64,000 nucleotides of DNA from Xanthomonas phaseoli pv. phaseoli (GCA_022749655.1 CP094243.1:1054001-1118000); one strand, 5' to 3'. Counted from the stretch's first letter, positions 28,600 through 37,143 are shown. Notes: generated by a model from the sequence alone, not told the origin. Program-made: numbers and translations.

Positions 28600-28751
28600 G
28601 GAGGGCTCCTGGCCGAATCGATGCGGCACGATAGGCCAGGATCGCGCCAAGCGAGGTGAAGCTGGCGCGGGCATGCGGCTGTGCGCTGCGGCCGTCGGCC
28701 TGCAGCGTGGCCTACGACCTCGACGATAGCGGCGTGTGCTGCCCACCTAAC

Positions 28752-28782
28752 GCAAACGCGCCGGACTGGCCGGCGCGTTTGC
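28752..28782. terminator. Strong inverted repeat, terminator-like
   Basis: GCAAACGCGCCGG pairs perfectly (13 bp) with CCGGCGCGTTTGC around a five-base loop. It lies 24 bases past the restored stop of the DUF4142 gene on the minus strand. There is no long T run, so stopping efficiency is uncertain. Confidence 0.65.
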
Positions 28783-28805
28783 AGGGTGAGCGCTCGATCA
28801 GCTGC

Positions 28806-29398
28806 TTACTTGGACGATGACACCGCGTGGGCGCGTTCGAAGTGCGCCGAGACAACGCGGCGCGTCTGCTCCAGATGCTGCTTGACCGGCGCGCTTTCTG
28901 CGGCGGGCAGCAGCTCGAATCGATGATCTTGATGGTGTCGCCATGGTCGATGACCATGGTGCGCATGAAGGCATTGCGGTAGGCGTCCTTGCCGTCCGGC
29001 AAGGTCAGCGTCTTGGACAGCGCTTCCACTGCCGCCTTGCCCTTGGCACGTATGGCCTGCGCGCGCGAGCTCTCGGATGCGCCAAGCGACTTGGTCTTTT
29101 CGAGGTTGGCTTCATGGTCGTGCAGCATCTGTTGCGCGAACTCGCCGGTGGCTCCGCCCAGATCCTGTTCGATGGCCTGCTTGGCGAGTGCGATCTCGTT
29201 GTCGTCGATCGCAGCCAGCACGCCCAGCACTGCCCCATCGCCCTTGGCCAACTCGGTCGCGCCGCTGCCACTGACGGGCGCGGCCGTCGGCTCGGGCGAC
29301 ACTGCTGGCGCAGTGCGCGAAGCATCGCCGCCGGGGCGATCGCAGGCAGTCAGAGAGAGCATGGCCAGCAGCGAAGCGGTGAGAAGCGTGACTTTCAT
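28806..29398 (-). pseudogene. DUF4142 lipoprotein, frameshifted
   Basis: The ATG at 29398 gives a lipoprotein signal (TASLLAMLSLTAC). The DUF4142 domain follows with IDDNEIALAKQAIEQ, QMLHDHEANLEKTKSLG and MRTMVIDHGDTIKIID. There the frame breaks: one extra T near 28918-28920 would give FELLPAAESAPVKQHLEQTR and end in VSSSK with a TAA at 28806-28808, about 198 residues. As sequenced, the frame instead runs past that stop to 28712 with a nonsense tail. DUF4142 proteins are ferritin-like helical bundles of unknown function. Confidence 0.8.
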
Positions 29399-29443
29399 GA
29401 AGATCCTGGAGTGAATCGGCAATTGCCGGAGGTGGAATGCAAA

Positions 29444-29462
29444 GGAGCCGCTAGGCGGCTCC
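29444..29462 (-). terminator. Hairpin after small gene
   Basis: GGAGCCGC pairs with GCGGCTCC around a TAG loop; on the minus strand a short TTT follows. It lies 12 bases after the stop of the gene at 29474-29749. Confidence 0.65.
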
Positions 29463-29473
29463 GGGGAGGTTGG

Positions 29474-29749
29474 TCAGGCCCACTGCGGCTGGGCGACGGG
29501 GGCCAAGCCCAATGGTCTGGCAGGCACCTTGGGTGCACGCACGGCCTCCTGCGCACTGCGGCAGGTACGCGCCATGCGCGCGGTGCGTTCGCGAATCAAC
29601 GCGTGCTCGCTGACCGGCGCGCTACCCAACAGACTGGCCACGTGGAAGCCAAGGATCTCCTCCGCGCGGTCGCCCTGGTCGCTGACGATGTGCGGCACCA
29701 ACCGCTCCAGTCGTTCCAGCTCCTGCTGCACTTGATACGGGGTTTTCAT
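29474..29749 (-). CDS. Hypothetical small protein
   Basis: A 91-residue soluble protein from an ATG at 29749 (MKTPYQVQQELERLERLVPH) with a helical, charged N-terminal half and a proline-rich end (VPARPLGLAPVAQ). A possible GAGATCG ribosome site precedes it. I do not recognise the family. A terminator-like hairpin follows. Confidence 0.6.
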   Translation of the reverse strand: MKTPYQVQQELERLERLVPHIVSDQGDRAEEILGFHVASLLGSAPVSEHALIRERTARMARTCRSAQEAVRAPKVPARPLGLAPVAQPQWA

Positions 29750-29792
29750 GACGATCTCCAATGAAAAACAGATGTTGCTCGATACTGCGGAC

Positions 29793-30074
29793 TCAACTAT
29801 TGCGCGCGCCCAGGCGCTGCCAACAATCGGTTGCCAACTGTTCGTAGTTGGACTGTGTGCTGGAAGAAATGAAGTGGTGCTCCAAGCGGTCCCGAAATAA
29901 GCGCAGACGTTCCTGGTCGCTCGAACGCGGGGCTTGCAGGTAGATGTCGCAGGCCATTTTCACCACCGGGGACAACTCGCTGAACTTGCCTGCGCCCAGG
30001 TTGCCCTGGGCATGCCGCGCCTGCCAATGCGCGATTTCGGCCTGTACATCGATGACGGATGGATCTCTGCTCAT
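29793..30074 (-). CDS. Hypothetical small protein
   Basis: A 93-residue soluble protein (MSRDPSVIDVQAEIAHWQAR) with several predicted helices, a DIYLQAPRSSDQERLRLFRD segment and a single cysteine-tryptophan pair near the end. Codon use is normal for the region and it is oriented with its neighbour 43 bases downstream. I do not recognise the family. Confidence 0.6.
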   Translation of the reverse strand: MSRDPSVIDVQAEIAHWQARHAQGNLGAGKFSELSPVVKMACDIYLQAPRSSDQERLRLFRDRLEHHFISSSTQSNYEQLATDCWQRLGARNS

Positions 30075-30485
30075 GACTGGGGGTGTTCCGCTATAAACAA
30101 ACTTGACCTGCAGGGTAACTGCGGGTATGTCAACGATTGATCATCGAACCCGACCATTGCAGCGCGTCGGCGCATTGCACGCTTAATTGGTCAGATTGTT
30201 CGAGCGCGTCTACACGCCACGCATGCAGGCGCGTGCAAGTGGTGCATGCGTACGAAGTGACCGCGTTTGAAACCTTGTGGTCGAGGCAACGCGTTGGTCT
30301 CGTATTCGTTCCGATGTCGCCAAACTGGTGCGCCTGACCAACTTGAGTCCAGGCGCGTAATGGACAATCGGGCGAAAATCGCTTTCGCAATGCCGCATTT
30401 CACAGAAGATTCTGAACCGCTCCACACCTGTGTAACGTCTGATCATTAAGGTAGGGGGCGACGTAATGGAGCGAGAGTACCCAGG
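30075..30485. other. Divergent intergenic region
   Basis: 411 bases between leftward and rightward genes, somewhat lower in GC than its surroundings around 30100-30260. Promoters for both sides are expected here, but no clear motif or gene is visible. Confidence 0.45.
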
Positions 30486-30650
30486 ATGCAGGACAGCGAG
30501 ACCAGTAGCCGTAAGCCGCATCATGCGAGCGGCACACCTGAAGCACGCGTGTGGTGGCATGCCTTGTTGGAGTTGCGCGGAGGCCGTATCGCCATCAGTT
30601 TGATCGTGGTGTTCCTGATCGTGCTTGGCCTGTATCTGGCCTTGAAGTAA
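30486..30650 (+). CDS. Small single-helix membrane protein
   Basis: A 54-residue protein. The first 30 residues are polar (MQDSETSSRKPHHASGTPEA), followed by WWHALLELRGGR and one hydrophobic helix IAISLIVVFLIVLGLYLAL ending at a lysine and TAA. A GAGAGTACCCAGG stretch precedes the ATG. The coherent charge layout makes it a believable gene although short. Function unknown; it lies 87 bases before the DUF3182 gene on the same strand. Confidence 0.6.
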   Translation: MQDSETSSRKPHHASGTPEARVWWHALLELRGGRIAISLIVVFLIVLGLYLALK

Positions 30651-30737
30651 GGCCAGACAACACCTGCTTTTTAGACCCGTCCCTCAGCTGCGACCGAGGC
30701 CAGTAACAACGCGCGATCACGCCGCAGGTGAGAGGTC

Positions 30738-31832
30738 ATGGCACAGACGCACTATCGCCACGTGCTTGGGCATGCCATGCGCCGGGTGCCCGAGCACGGT
30801 CATGAGCGTGCCACACATGCATGGGTATGTCGCGAGATTGCGCGCTTGCTGGGTGTGCCCGATGCCGGCGTCGCCGGCCATGGCGTGATTGAAGGAGGAA
30901 CATTCCACGTACCTGACGACACGCTCACGACTGCGCAAGCGCGTGGGCTTGGCATCCACGGCGTGGACGACTTGCTTGGCGGTATCGTGCCGCATGCATT
31001 TCTGGCCACCAAGGTCATCGGCCACCCATTGATTGGCGCCGATGCGGCACGTCCTGCAGGCTGGGATCAGGCGCTGGCCACGTCGCTGATTCCCGCCACG
31101 CTGCCGGGCTACACCGCGTTTTCTCGCCCGGATGCGATGCACGCATTCGAGGCGCTGTCTGGTGGTGGAGACGTGCGCCTGAAGCTGCCCACCGGCGTGG
31201 GCGGCAACGACCAGTGGCGCATCGCCGACGCATCGCAGCTAGCGCAGGTGCTGGACAGCCTGCCCGAGACCTATCTAGGCACGCATGGCGGCGTGCTGGA
31301 ACGCAATATCTTGCAGCCGGTGACGCATAGCGTGGGCGAGTTGTGTCTGGCAGGTGTCCAGATTGCGTACTACGGCACGCAATGCAGCGTGCCCGATGCG
31401 GACGGCAGCGAGGTGTACGGCGGCTCGTCGTTGCGCGTCTTTCGTGGGTCGTTGGAGGCACTGATGGCGACCGCGTTACCATCGCTCGAACGGCAGGTGG
31501 TCGAGCAAGCGTGCAGATACGATCGATGCGTCACCGCCGCGTATCCTGAGCTGCAGATTTCCCGCCGCAACTACGATGTGGTCAGCGGTCGGGATGCTAT
31601 TAACGTCCCGGTATGCGGCGTGCTGGAACAATCCTGGCGAATCGGTGGCGCAACCCCGGCCGAACTCGCTGCAATCGCCGCGTTCCAGCACGATCCCGCG
31701 TTGCAGTGGATCAATGCGTCCACACACGAAATCTATCAGGGCCAGCCGCCGGCCGATGCGCAGGTCTACTATCGCGCAACCCAATCCGGTCCAGGGCCGC
31801 GTTACAAATACAGGAGCATCTCTGCGACGTAA
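30738..31832 (+). CDS. DUF3182 family protein
   Basis: A 364-residue soluble protein. I recognise the DUF3182 pattern: [19 protein letters not shown] near the start, [18 protein letters not shown], the [14 protein letters not shown] segment and [12 protein letters not shown], with an ATP-grasp-like arrangement. The family's reaction is not known. Its TAA overlaps the ATG of the next gene by one base (TAATG), so translation of the hydrolase is coupled to it; the pair probably acts together. Confidence 0.82.
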   Translation: MAQTHYRHVLGHAMRRVPEHGHERATHAWVCREIARLLGVPDAGVAGHGVIEGGTFHVPDDTLTTAQARGLGIHGVDDLLGGIVPHAFLATKVIGHPLIGADAARPAGWDQALATSLIPATLPGYTAFSRPDAMHAFEALSGGGDVRLKLPTGVGGNDQWRIADASQLAQVLDSLPETYLGTHGGVLERNILQPVTHSVGELCLAGVQIAYYGTQCSVPDADGSEVYGGSSLRVFRGSLEALMATALPSLERQVVEQACRYDRCVTAAYPELQISRRNYDVVSGRDAINVPVCGVLEQSWRIGGATPAELAAIAAFQHDPALQWINASTHEIYQGQPPADAQVYYRATQSGPGPRYKYRSISAT

Positions 31833-32701
31833 TGGAAGCCAAACTTTCCAGTATCGATATCCCGGTCGGCCAGGACGCACTCAGTGGCACCTTGCTCACG
31901 CCCTCAGGCATGCCTGCAGTGTTGTTCGTGCACGGCTGGGGCGGCAGCCAGCACCACAGCCTGGTACGTGCGCGCGAGGCAGCAGGCCTGGGCTGCATCT
32001 GCATGACCTTCGATCTGCGTGGTCATGAGGGTTACGCATCGATGCGCCAGACCGTGACACGCGCACAGAACCTGGACGACATCAAGGCTGCGTATGATCA
32101 ATTGGCGGCTCTGCCCTACGTGGATGCGCAGTCGATCGCCGTGGTTGGCCTGAGTTACGGGGGCTATCTGTCCGCACTGCTGACGCGCGAGCGCCCGGTG
32201 GAGTGGCTGGCGTTGCGTTCGCCTGCGCTCTACAAGGATGCCCACTGGGACCAACCCAAGGTCAGCCTCAATGCCGACCCGGAGCTGATGGCGTACCGCC
32301 GGCAGCGCCTGCGCCCGGCCGACAACATCGCCCTGGCCGCCTGCGCCGAGTACAAGGGCGATGTGCTGTTGGTGGAAGCCGAACACGATGTGATCGTGCC
32401 GCAGCCGGTGCTGCACAACTACGCGCGATCATTCGTGCAGGCGCGTTCGCTCACATCGCGCGTCATCGCCGGTGCCGACCATGCGCTCAGCATCAAGGAG
32501 CACCAGCAGCAATACACGCGCGCACTGATCGACTGGCTGACCGAGATGGTCGTCGGCCGGCGTATCGCATTGGCCAAGGAGGTGGTGGCCACGCGCAAGC
32601 AGTTGCTCAAGGATCAGCAAGGCGCTGCTGCGACCCAATTGGAGCAGAGCACTCCGGTCTTTCGCGGCGACATCCGGGCGGTAGAGAAGACCGCAGGTTA
32701 G
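31832..32701 (+). CDS. Alpha/beta hydrolase
   Basis: A 289-residue cytosolic hydrolase with no signal peptide. Oxyanion segment [10 protein letters not shown], nucleophile elbow [10 protein letters not shown], acid in [10 protein letters not shown] and histidine in GADHALSI complete a serine hydrolase triad. A helical extension of about 50 residues follows the domain. The start overlaps the DUF3182 stop. Resembles dienelactone-hydrolase/BAAT-like esterases; substrate unknown. Confidence 0.88.
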   Translation: MEAKLSSIDIPVGQDALSGTLLTPSGMPAVLFVHGWGGSQHHSLVRAREAAGLGCICMTFDLRGHEGYASMRQTVTRAQNLDDIKAAYDQLAALPYVDAQSIAVVGLSYGGYLSALLTRERPVEWLALRSPALYKDAHWDQPKVSLNADPELMAYRRQRLRPADNIALAACAEYKGDVLLVEAEHDVIVPQPVLHNYARSFVQARSLTSRVIAGADHALSIKEHQQQYTRALIDWLTEMVVGRRIALAKEVVATRKQLLKDQQGAAATQLEQSTPVFRGDIRAVEKTAG

Positions 32702-32881
32702 GCGTCAGGAACGAGGTAGCGCGTGCAACACCGTGCGGGCGTGCATGCGTTGCTTCCACGGCGTGTTGGACGTCTAGTGCGCGCGGGCCGTCGTGTGGGT
32801 AGATCACCCTGGAATGCGTGTCGGCATCCATGCACTTCCAGTGACGCCCGACGAGCAACGAACGTTCATCACTCCACAATG

Positions 32882-32909
32882 CAGGGCGGGCCCGAATAGG
32901 CCCGCCCTG
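32882..32909. terminator. Convergent-gene hairpin
   Basis: CAGGGCGGGCC pairs perfectly with GGCCCGCCCTG around a six-base CGAATA-type loop. It sits between the hydrolase and the leftward stress-type gene, so it may serve both strands. No T run. Confidence 0.65.
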
Positions 32910-32964
32910 GGTCAACGCATTGCGCTCGCCGCGGCAATCTTTACCAGGCCGCTGCGATCAAGCC

Positions 32965-33765
32965 TCAGACGCGCGGATCGGTTGGGTTGCGGCGCGCCGC
33001 TGCATCGTGATGATCCGAATCGAACGCCTCACGCACCGCATGCTTGGCCTTTTCCCAGCTCAGACGCGAATTGGCCTTGAAGCGGTCCCAGCCATCGCCC
33101 AGGTCGCGTTCCAGATGGTCGTCCCACTGGCGGCCGGCATGCTGCTGGCGCGCCTGCATGCCATAGCGGTAAGCCGGACGATAGTCGTCATACGAATACT
33201 CGGCATCGCGGTAGCGGGCGCTGTCGAAGCGACCGGCGTAGTGCGTATCGCTGTCGCGATAGACCGTGTGGGTACGGTCCGCACGCTCCCATGCGTCGCG
33301 TGCTGCAAGCCGGGCTTCGTCCCACTCCAGGCGCGATTGCCCGCGGTTGCGTGGCCATTCCCCAGCCAAGGTGGCTTCGGTTTCTTCCCAGGTGCTGGTC
33401 GGGCGGGTTTCGCGTGCCTGCAAACCGAATCCGTAGACGGTGGCGTAGTCGCGATCGTAGTCGGTGCCTTCCTTGTAGTAAGGACGGTTGCGATGCTCCT
33501 GCCGCCAGTATTCGGTCTCCACCGTGGGGTCGAGCCGTTCGGCCACGCCCTTGCCAGCTGCAGCGCCTGCAACCACACCGGCTGCTGCACCAATCAAGGT
33601 GCCAAGCGGCCCGAACACCGTGCCCGCCAGCGCGCCAGCTGCAGCACCGCCGGCGATGCCGCCCACGTCCACCCCAACCGGATGCGAACCAGGCGCTCCG
33701 GAGATCGGGTCGCGGTTCAAGTCCTTCGCTTCCTCCTTGCGTTCCTGCTTGTCGAGATTGCTCAT
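32965..33765 (-). CDS. Glycine-zipper stress-type protein
   Basis: A 266-residue protein. Residues about 32-75 form an Ala/Gly-rich glycine zipper (GGIAGGAAAGALAGTVFGPL and onward), which may insert in a membrane. The rest is very polar, with repeated aromatic-acidic motifs (YDRDYATVYGFGLQARE, YRPAYRYGMQARQQ) and paired WEETEATLAGEW, SWEKAKHAVREAF units. Such proteins are often stress-induced in Xanthomonas; the role is not established. Confidence 0.7.
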   Translation of the reverse strand: MSNLDKQERKEEAKDLNRDPISGAPGSHPVGVDVGGIAGGAAAGALAGTVFGPLGTLIGAAAGVVAGAAAGKGVAERLDPTVETEYWRQEHRNRPYYKEGTDYDRDYATVYGFGLQARETRPTSTWEETEATLAGEWPRNRGQSRLEWDEARLAARDAWERADRTHTVYRDSDTHYAGRFDSARYRDAEYSYDDYRPAYRYGMQARQQHAGRQWDDHLERDLGDGWDRFKANSRLSWEKAKHAVREAFDSDHHDAAARRNPTDPRV

Positions 33766-33943
33766 ACCGCCTCCGGATTATCTGTTGGATGCGCCCTGTA
33801 GATCAGACCGCGAACGAGGCGCCACGATGGCGTCGAAAGAGTGAAACGCGCGTGCTTTGATGTGAGCGCTGCCGCGACATGACTGAACTGTGCAGTGCAT
33901 TGCGGATGAGGTTGCTCGCTCGCGCTTGCAACGTGTCTGTAGT

Positions 33944-33971
33944 GAAGAGGGCCGCAAGCGCGGCCCTCTTC
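33944..33971 (-). terminator. rtcB terminator hairpin
   Basis: GAAGAGGGCCGC pairs perfectly with GCGGCCCTCTTC around a four-base loop, beginning at the rtcB stop codon. It is a strong 12-bp stem without a long T run. Confidence 0.7.
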
Positions 33972-35203
33972 TATCCCTTGATGCACACCACCTGGCGCAA
34001 GGTGTGCAGCACCTCGACCAGATCCCGCTGCGCCGCCATCACTGCATCGATGGACTTGTACGCGGCAGGCGACTCGTCGATCACTGCCGCGTCCTTGCGG
34101 CATTCCACATGTGCGGTGGCCTCGCGATGCTGTGCCAGGGTGATTTGCGCGCGTGCAGCGGTCCTGCTCATCACGCGCCCTGCGCCGTGGCTGCAGCTGT
34201 GGAAACTGTCGGCGTTGCCCAACCCGCGCACAATGTGGCTGCGCGTGCCCATGCTGCCCGGAATGATGCCCAGCTCGCCGGCACGAGCGCTGACCGCGCC
34301 CTTGCGGGTGATCAACAATTCCTCGCCACCGTGCGTTTCCTTTTGCACATAGTTGTGGTGGCAATTGACTGCGAGCTTTTCCAGCTGGAATTTGGGCAAG
34401 CGGTGACGCATCTCGGCCAGCACGCGCGCCATCATCGCCTCGCGATTTTCGCGGGCGTAATCCTGCGCCCACGACACCGCTTCGACATACTCGTCGAACA
34501 AAGGCTCGCCCTGCATGAAGAAGGCCAGGTCCTTGTCGGGCAGATGAAAACCCAATACGCGATGCGCCAGTTGCTCACGCGCGCGCTCGATGAAATACGT
34601 GCCGATCAGGTTGCCGGTGCCGCGCGAACCGCTGTGCAGCATCACCCAGACCGCATCGGTTTCGTCCAGGCAGATCTCGATGAAATGGTTGCCGCCACCC
34701 AGCGTGCCGATCTGGCAGTCCAGCTTGTCGGTCCGGATGCGCTTGTGCTGCTGCTTGATGGCGTCCAGACGCTGCACCAGCCCGGACTGCGCGATGCGGG
34801 TCTGGATGCTGTCCGGCAGCTTGCGGTGCTCGCCGCCACGGCCGTTGCCCACCGGCACGCTGCGCTCGATGCTGGAACGCAGCTGCGCCAGACTGTCGGG
34901 CAGGTCGTTGGCGCGCAGCGTGGTGCGCACCGCCGCCATGCCGCAGCCGATATCCACGCCGACCGCCGCCGGGATGATGGCGCCACGGGTCGGAATCACC
35001 GAGCCCACGGTTGCGCCTTTGCCCAGATGCACGTCTGGCGTCACCGCGACCCACGGACCGACAAACGGGACCGCTGCGATATTGCGCAGCTGCGCATGCG
35101 CCTGCTCTTCCAGCGGCACGCCGCGTACCCAGCCCTTGATCGGGGTGCTGCTGCCTTCGGCGTGCAGAAATTCAAAGTGTTGTGATGTACTCATTGTTGT
35201 CAT
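33971..35203 (-). CDS. rtcB: RNA-splicing ligase RtcB
   Basis: A 410-residue RNA ligase that joins 2',3'-cyclic phosphate and 5'-hydroxyl ends. Metal and active-site motifs are present: GVDIGCGMAAVRT, LGGGNHFIEI, LHSGSRGTGN, NCHHNYVQKE, GSMGTRSHIVRG and SCSHGAGRVMSR with the histidine that takes GMP. Starts at ATG 35203 or 35194 are both possible (MTTMSTSQHF or MSTSQHF). No archease or rtcA lies nearby. It is 45 bases downstream of the slipin gene on the same strand, a pairing known from bacterial RNA-repair operons. Confidence 0.94.
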   Translation of the reverse strand: MTTMSTSQHFEFLHAEGSSTPIKGWVRGVPLEEQAHAQLRNIAAVPFVGPWVAVTPDVHLGKGATVGSVIPTRGAIIPAAVGVDIGCGMAAVRTTLRANDLPDSLAQLRSSIERSVPVGNGRGGEHRKLPDSIQTRIAQSGLVQRLDAIKQQHKRIRTDKLDCQIGTLGGGNHFIEICLDETDAVWVMLHSGSRGTGNLIGTYFIERAREQLAHRVLGFHLPDKDLAFFMQGEPLFDEYVEAVSWAQDYARENREAMMARVLAEMRHRLPKFQLEKLAVNCHHNYVQKETHGGEELLITRKGAVSARAGELGIIPGSMGTRSHIVRGLGNADSFHSCSHGAGRVMSRTAARAQITLAQHREATAHVECRKDAAVIDESPAAYKSIDAVMAAQRDLVEVLHTLRQVVCIKG

Positions 35204-35248
35204 TACGTTGCGGCAGTGCGTGGCAGATCCTTCCGCCACGCGCAGCCT

Positions 35249-36373
35249 TCATTGCCTGATCGTCACCAATTGTTTCAGCACGCCATCCAGGCCGCCGAAT
35301 ACGGTGAGCTTGTCGATCTTTTCGGTGACCTTTTCCAGCGCCTCCAGTTCCTTCAAACGCATCAGTACCGGGCTGTCTTCGATCAGCTTGGCGGTGTTGA
35401 GCAACGAGCGCGTGGCGTTGGCCTCTTCGCGCCGACGGATGACGTTGGCTTGCGCCTGCTTCTCCGCCTGCACGACTGCGTTGAGGATCTCGCGCATCTC
35501 GCCCGGCAGGATCACGTCCTTGACGCCGACACCCAGTACCTCGATGCCGAAGCCGCTCACGCTGCCGCGCACATACCCGAAGATATCTGCATCCAGGCAG
35601 GCCTTGTCGCCCAACAACTCGTCCAGCGTCTTGGCCGAGACTGCGCGCCGCAAACCGTACTGCAACTCGCGATACAGGTAATCGCCGGCCTTGGCCACGC
35701 GCGTACGCATCGCCACGGCATCGGTGACGCGCATGCTGGCGGCCAGGTTGACCCGCAACGACACCTTGTCGCGCGTCAACAGCTCCTGTCCGGACACTTC
35801 GACCGACTGCACGCGCAGATCGATTACGTCGGTGCTGATGTTCTTCTGGAAATTCCAGAATGCATACGCCCCCGGCCCGAACGGTGCAAGCAGCTTGCCG
35901 TCGACGAACACCAGCCCTTGCGACTCGGCCGGCACATCCATGCAGACCGCCACACGCGACAGCGTGCCGAGCTGGCGCAGCCTGCGCTGCACATCGGTGG
36001 GCACCTGCAGCCCGTCGCCCAATGGCAGGGTCTGCACCTCGATTGCCGACGGACCACGCCAGTAAAGCGTGCGCGTGCCCGGTGGCAGCACGTCGTCGAG
36101 CTTGCCGTTGCGGATCAGCAAGCCGACCTGCACGGTGCCGATGTCGGCCAGCACGAAGTGTTGCGGCAGGATGCTGCCGAGCGTGTCGATCAGCATTTCT
36201 GCATCGCAGCCCACATCGGCGCCTTGCGTGATGGCGTGGACGATGACCTGGCGGCGACCCAACGGGTCGAACAGGCGATAGACGCCGGGGACGAGCACGC
36301 GCTCGAACCGACGGTTGCGATACACCAGGCCGCGCTCGCCGTCACCGATCACGACCCTCTTGGTCCAGAACAT
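35249..36373 (-). CDS. Slipin (SPFH/band-7 family) protein
   Basis: A 374-residue protein. Residues 1-120 form a divergent N-terminal domain (MFWTKRVVIGDGERGLVYRN) without an evident membrane helix. The SPFH domain covers about 140-320, with VDGKLLAPFGPGAYAFW, DLRVQSVEVSGQELLTRDKV, RYRELQYGLRRAV-like and SGFGIEVLGVGVKDVILPGE. A coiled coil, EKQAQANVIRRREEANATRS, follows. The family oligomerises into membrane-associated rings. Linkage to rtcB suggests a role in RNA repair stress, as noted for rtcR-type operons; no rtcR is present here. ATG at 36373 follows an AGGAG site. Confidence 0.88.
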   Translation of the reverse strand: MFWTKRVVIGDGERGLVYRNRRFERVLVPGVYRLFDPLGRRQVIVHAITQGADVGCDAEMLIDTLGSILPQHFVLADIGTVQVGLLIRNGKLDDVLPPGTRTLYWRGPSAIEVQTLPLGDGLQVPTDVQRRLRQLGTLSRVAVCMDVPAESQGLVFVDGKLLAPFGPGAYAFWNFQKNISTDVIDLRVQSVEVSGQELLTRDKVSLRVNLAASMRVTDAVAMRTRVAKAGDYLYRELQYGLRRAVSAKTLDELLGDKACLDADIFGYVRGSVSGFGIEVLGVGVKDVILPGEMREILNAVVQAEKQAQANVIRRREEANATRSLLNTAKLIEDSPVLMRLKELEALEKVTEKIDKLTVFGGLDGVLKQLVTIRQ

Positions 36374-36402
36374 GGCACTTCTCCTTGGGTTTGGCTCTGG
36401 TG

Positions 36403-36456
36403 GTCCGATCCGGGAATGCAGCCGTTCCGCCGCCCGGATCGGACTGCTGGCGGAAC
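36403..36456 (-). promoter_or_regulatory. Interlocking inverted repeats in slipin leader
   Basis: Two perfect inverted repeats cross each other. GTCCGATCCGGG at 36403-36414 pairs with CCCGGATCGGAC at 36433-36444 (12 bp). GTTCCGCC at 36424-36431 pairs with GGCGGAAC at 36449-36456 (8 bp). In RNA they could form either exclusive hairpins or an H-type pseudoknot; as DNA they could be activator sites. They lie 30-83 bases before the slipin ATG. Confidence 0.6.
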
Positions 36457-36463
36457 GTGTGCC
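36449..36463 (-). promoter_or_regulatory. Weak sigma-54 promoter candidate
   Basis: On the minus strand GGCAC is followed at the correct GG-N10-GC spacing by GC (GGCACACGTTCCGCC). The -24 half matches the consensus well, the -12 half poorly. It overlaps one arm of the inverted repeats. RtcR-controlled operons use sigma-54, which is why the site is listed. Confidence 0.25.
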
Positions 36464-36727
36464 GATGCAACGCGGCGTTGAAAGGTGGAAACGCCGGTGA
36501 CGGCGGCCGTGCGGGGCGCAATGCGCTGTTGGCGCCTGCATTTGTGTGACTGCTGCGGTGCGATGGCTTGCGTAGCGGCAGCGAACGGCGCAGCACGCGC
36601 GTTCAGGGCAATGGCCCGGCAGGGCGCCGCTGCTGTTGCAGGCAGTCAGGCGATGGCTTGCCTGTTGCCTGCGGCATGGGCGTTTCCGTAAGGGGACTTG
36701 CGTCCCGAGGAATGACCGAGAAGGTCA

Positions 36728-36801
36728 TGCATGGAGCGGGATTCGAACCCGCGACAGACAGATTACAAATCTGTTGCTCTACCCAACTGAGCTATCCAGG
36801 G
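36728..36801 (-). tRNA. tRNA-Thr (anticodon TGT), mismatched acceptor
   Basis: The minus strand folds as a 74-nt tRNA: TA at 8-9, D stem GCTC/GAGC, anticodon stem ACAGA/TCTGT with loop TTTGTAA (anticodon TGT), a five-base variable loop and a perfect T arm GCGGG-TTCGAAT-CCCGC. The acceptor arms CCCTGGA and TCCATGC pair at only five of seven positions, with C-C at 1-72 and C-T at 3-70, and CCA is not encoded. Either the 5' end has been altered by a junction, or this copy is degenerate. Confidence 0.7.
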
Positions 36802-36802
36802 G

Positions 36803-36867
36803 CGGGTATTCCGGAATCGAACCAGGACTACGGCTTTCGCCGCCGCTCCACCAGGAGCCGATACCCG
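36803..36867 (-). ncRNA. 65-nt tRNA-like element
   Basis: Directly upstream of tRNA-Thr on the same strand, 65 nt fold as a shortened tRNA. CGGGTAT pairs perfectly with ATACCCG as a 7-bp acceptor. A D-like arm GCTCC-TGGT-GGAGC and a T arm CCTGG-TTCGATT-CCGGA (four pairs, standard T loop) are present. The anticodon position is reduced to a GGC...GCC stem with a loop around GGCGAAA that lacks the usual T33. It may be a degenerate tRNA, or a tRNA-like RNA such as those found in RNA-repair operons. Confidence 0.5.
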
Positions 36868-37142
36868 TAACGAGAAACATGCCAAAGAGTTCGGTATACG
36901 CCACGGCATCGCCGCGCGCACCAGCTGGAATAAACTCCAGGCCGCTGAATATCTTTCGCAGTGTTTCTGATCACCGTTTTATTCAAACGGTAATTCTTGT
37001 CTGTGCATGACCACGCGCTACCCGTGCCCGGCACCTGGGCACAGCGCTCTCGCGCCTGGTCGCGTGCAACGTCCATGTTGTCGGGCAATCCATGCCCGGG
37101 TGCCTGGAAGGTCATCCACAAGATGTGATGCGAACGCACAAC
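36868..37142. other. Intergenic, no supported gene
   Basis: No believable open frame. An AT-richer patch at 36945-37000 may hold the promoter for the leftward tRNA-like/tRNA unit, but no motif is convincing. Confidence 0.4.
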
Positions 37143-37143
37143 G

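Noticed and set aside
36568-36870. Plus-strand 100-codon frame reading GAGFEPATDRLQICC
   Set aside because: It is the antisense of the tRNA-Thr; this peptide pattern is a common spurious annotation over tRNA genes.
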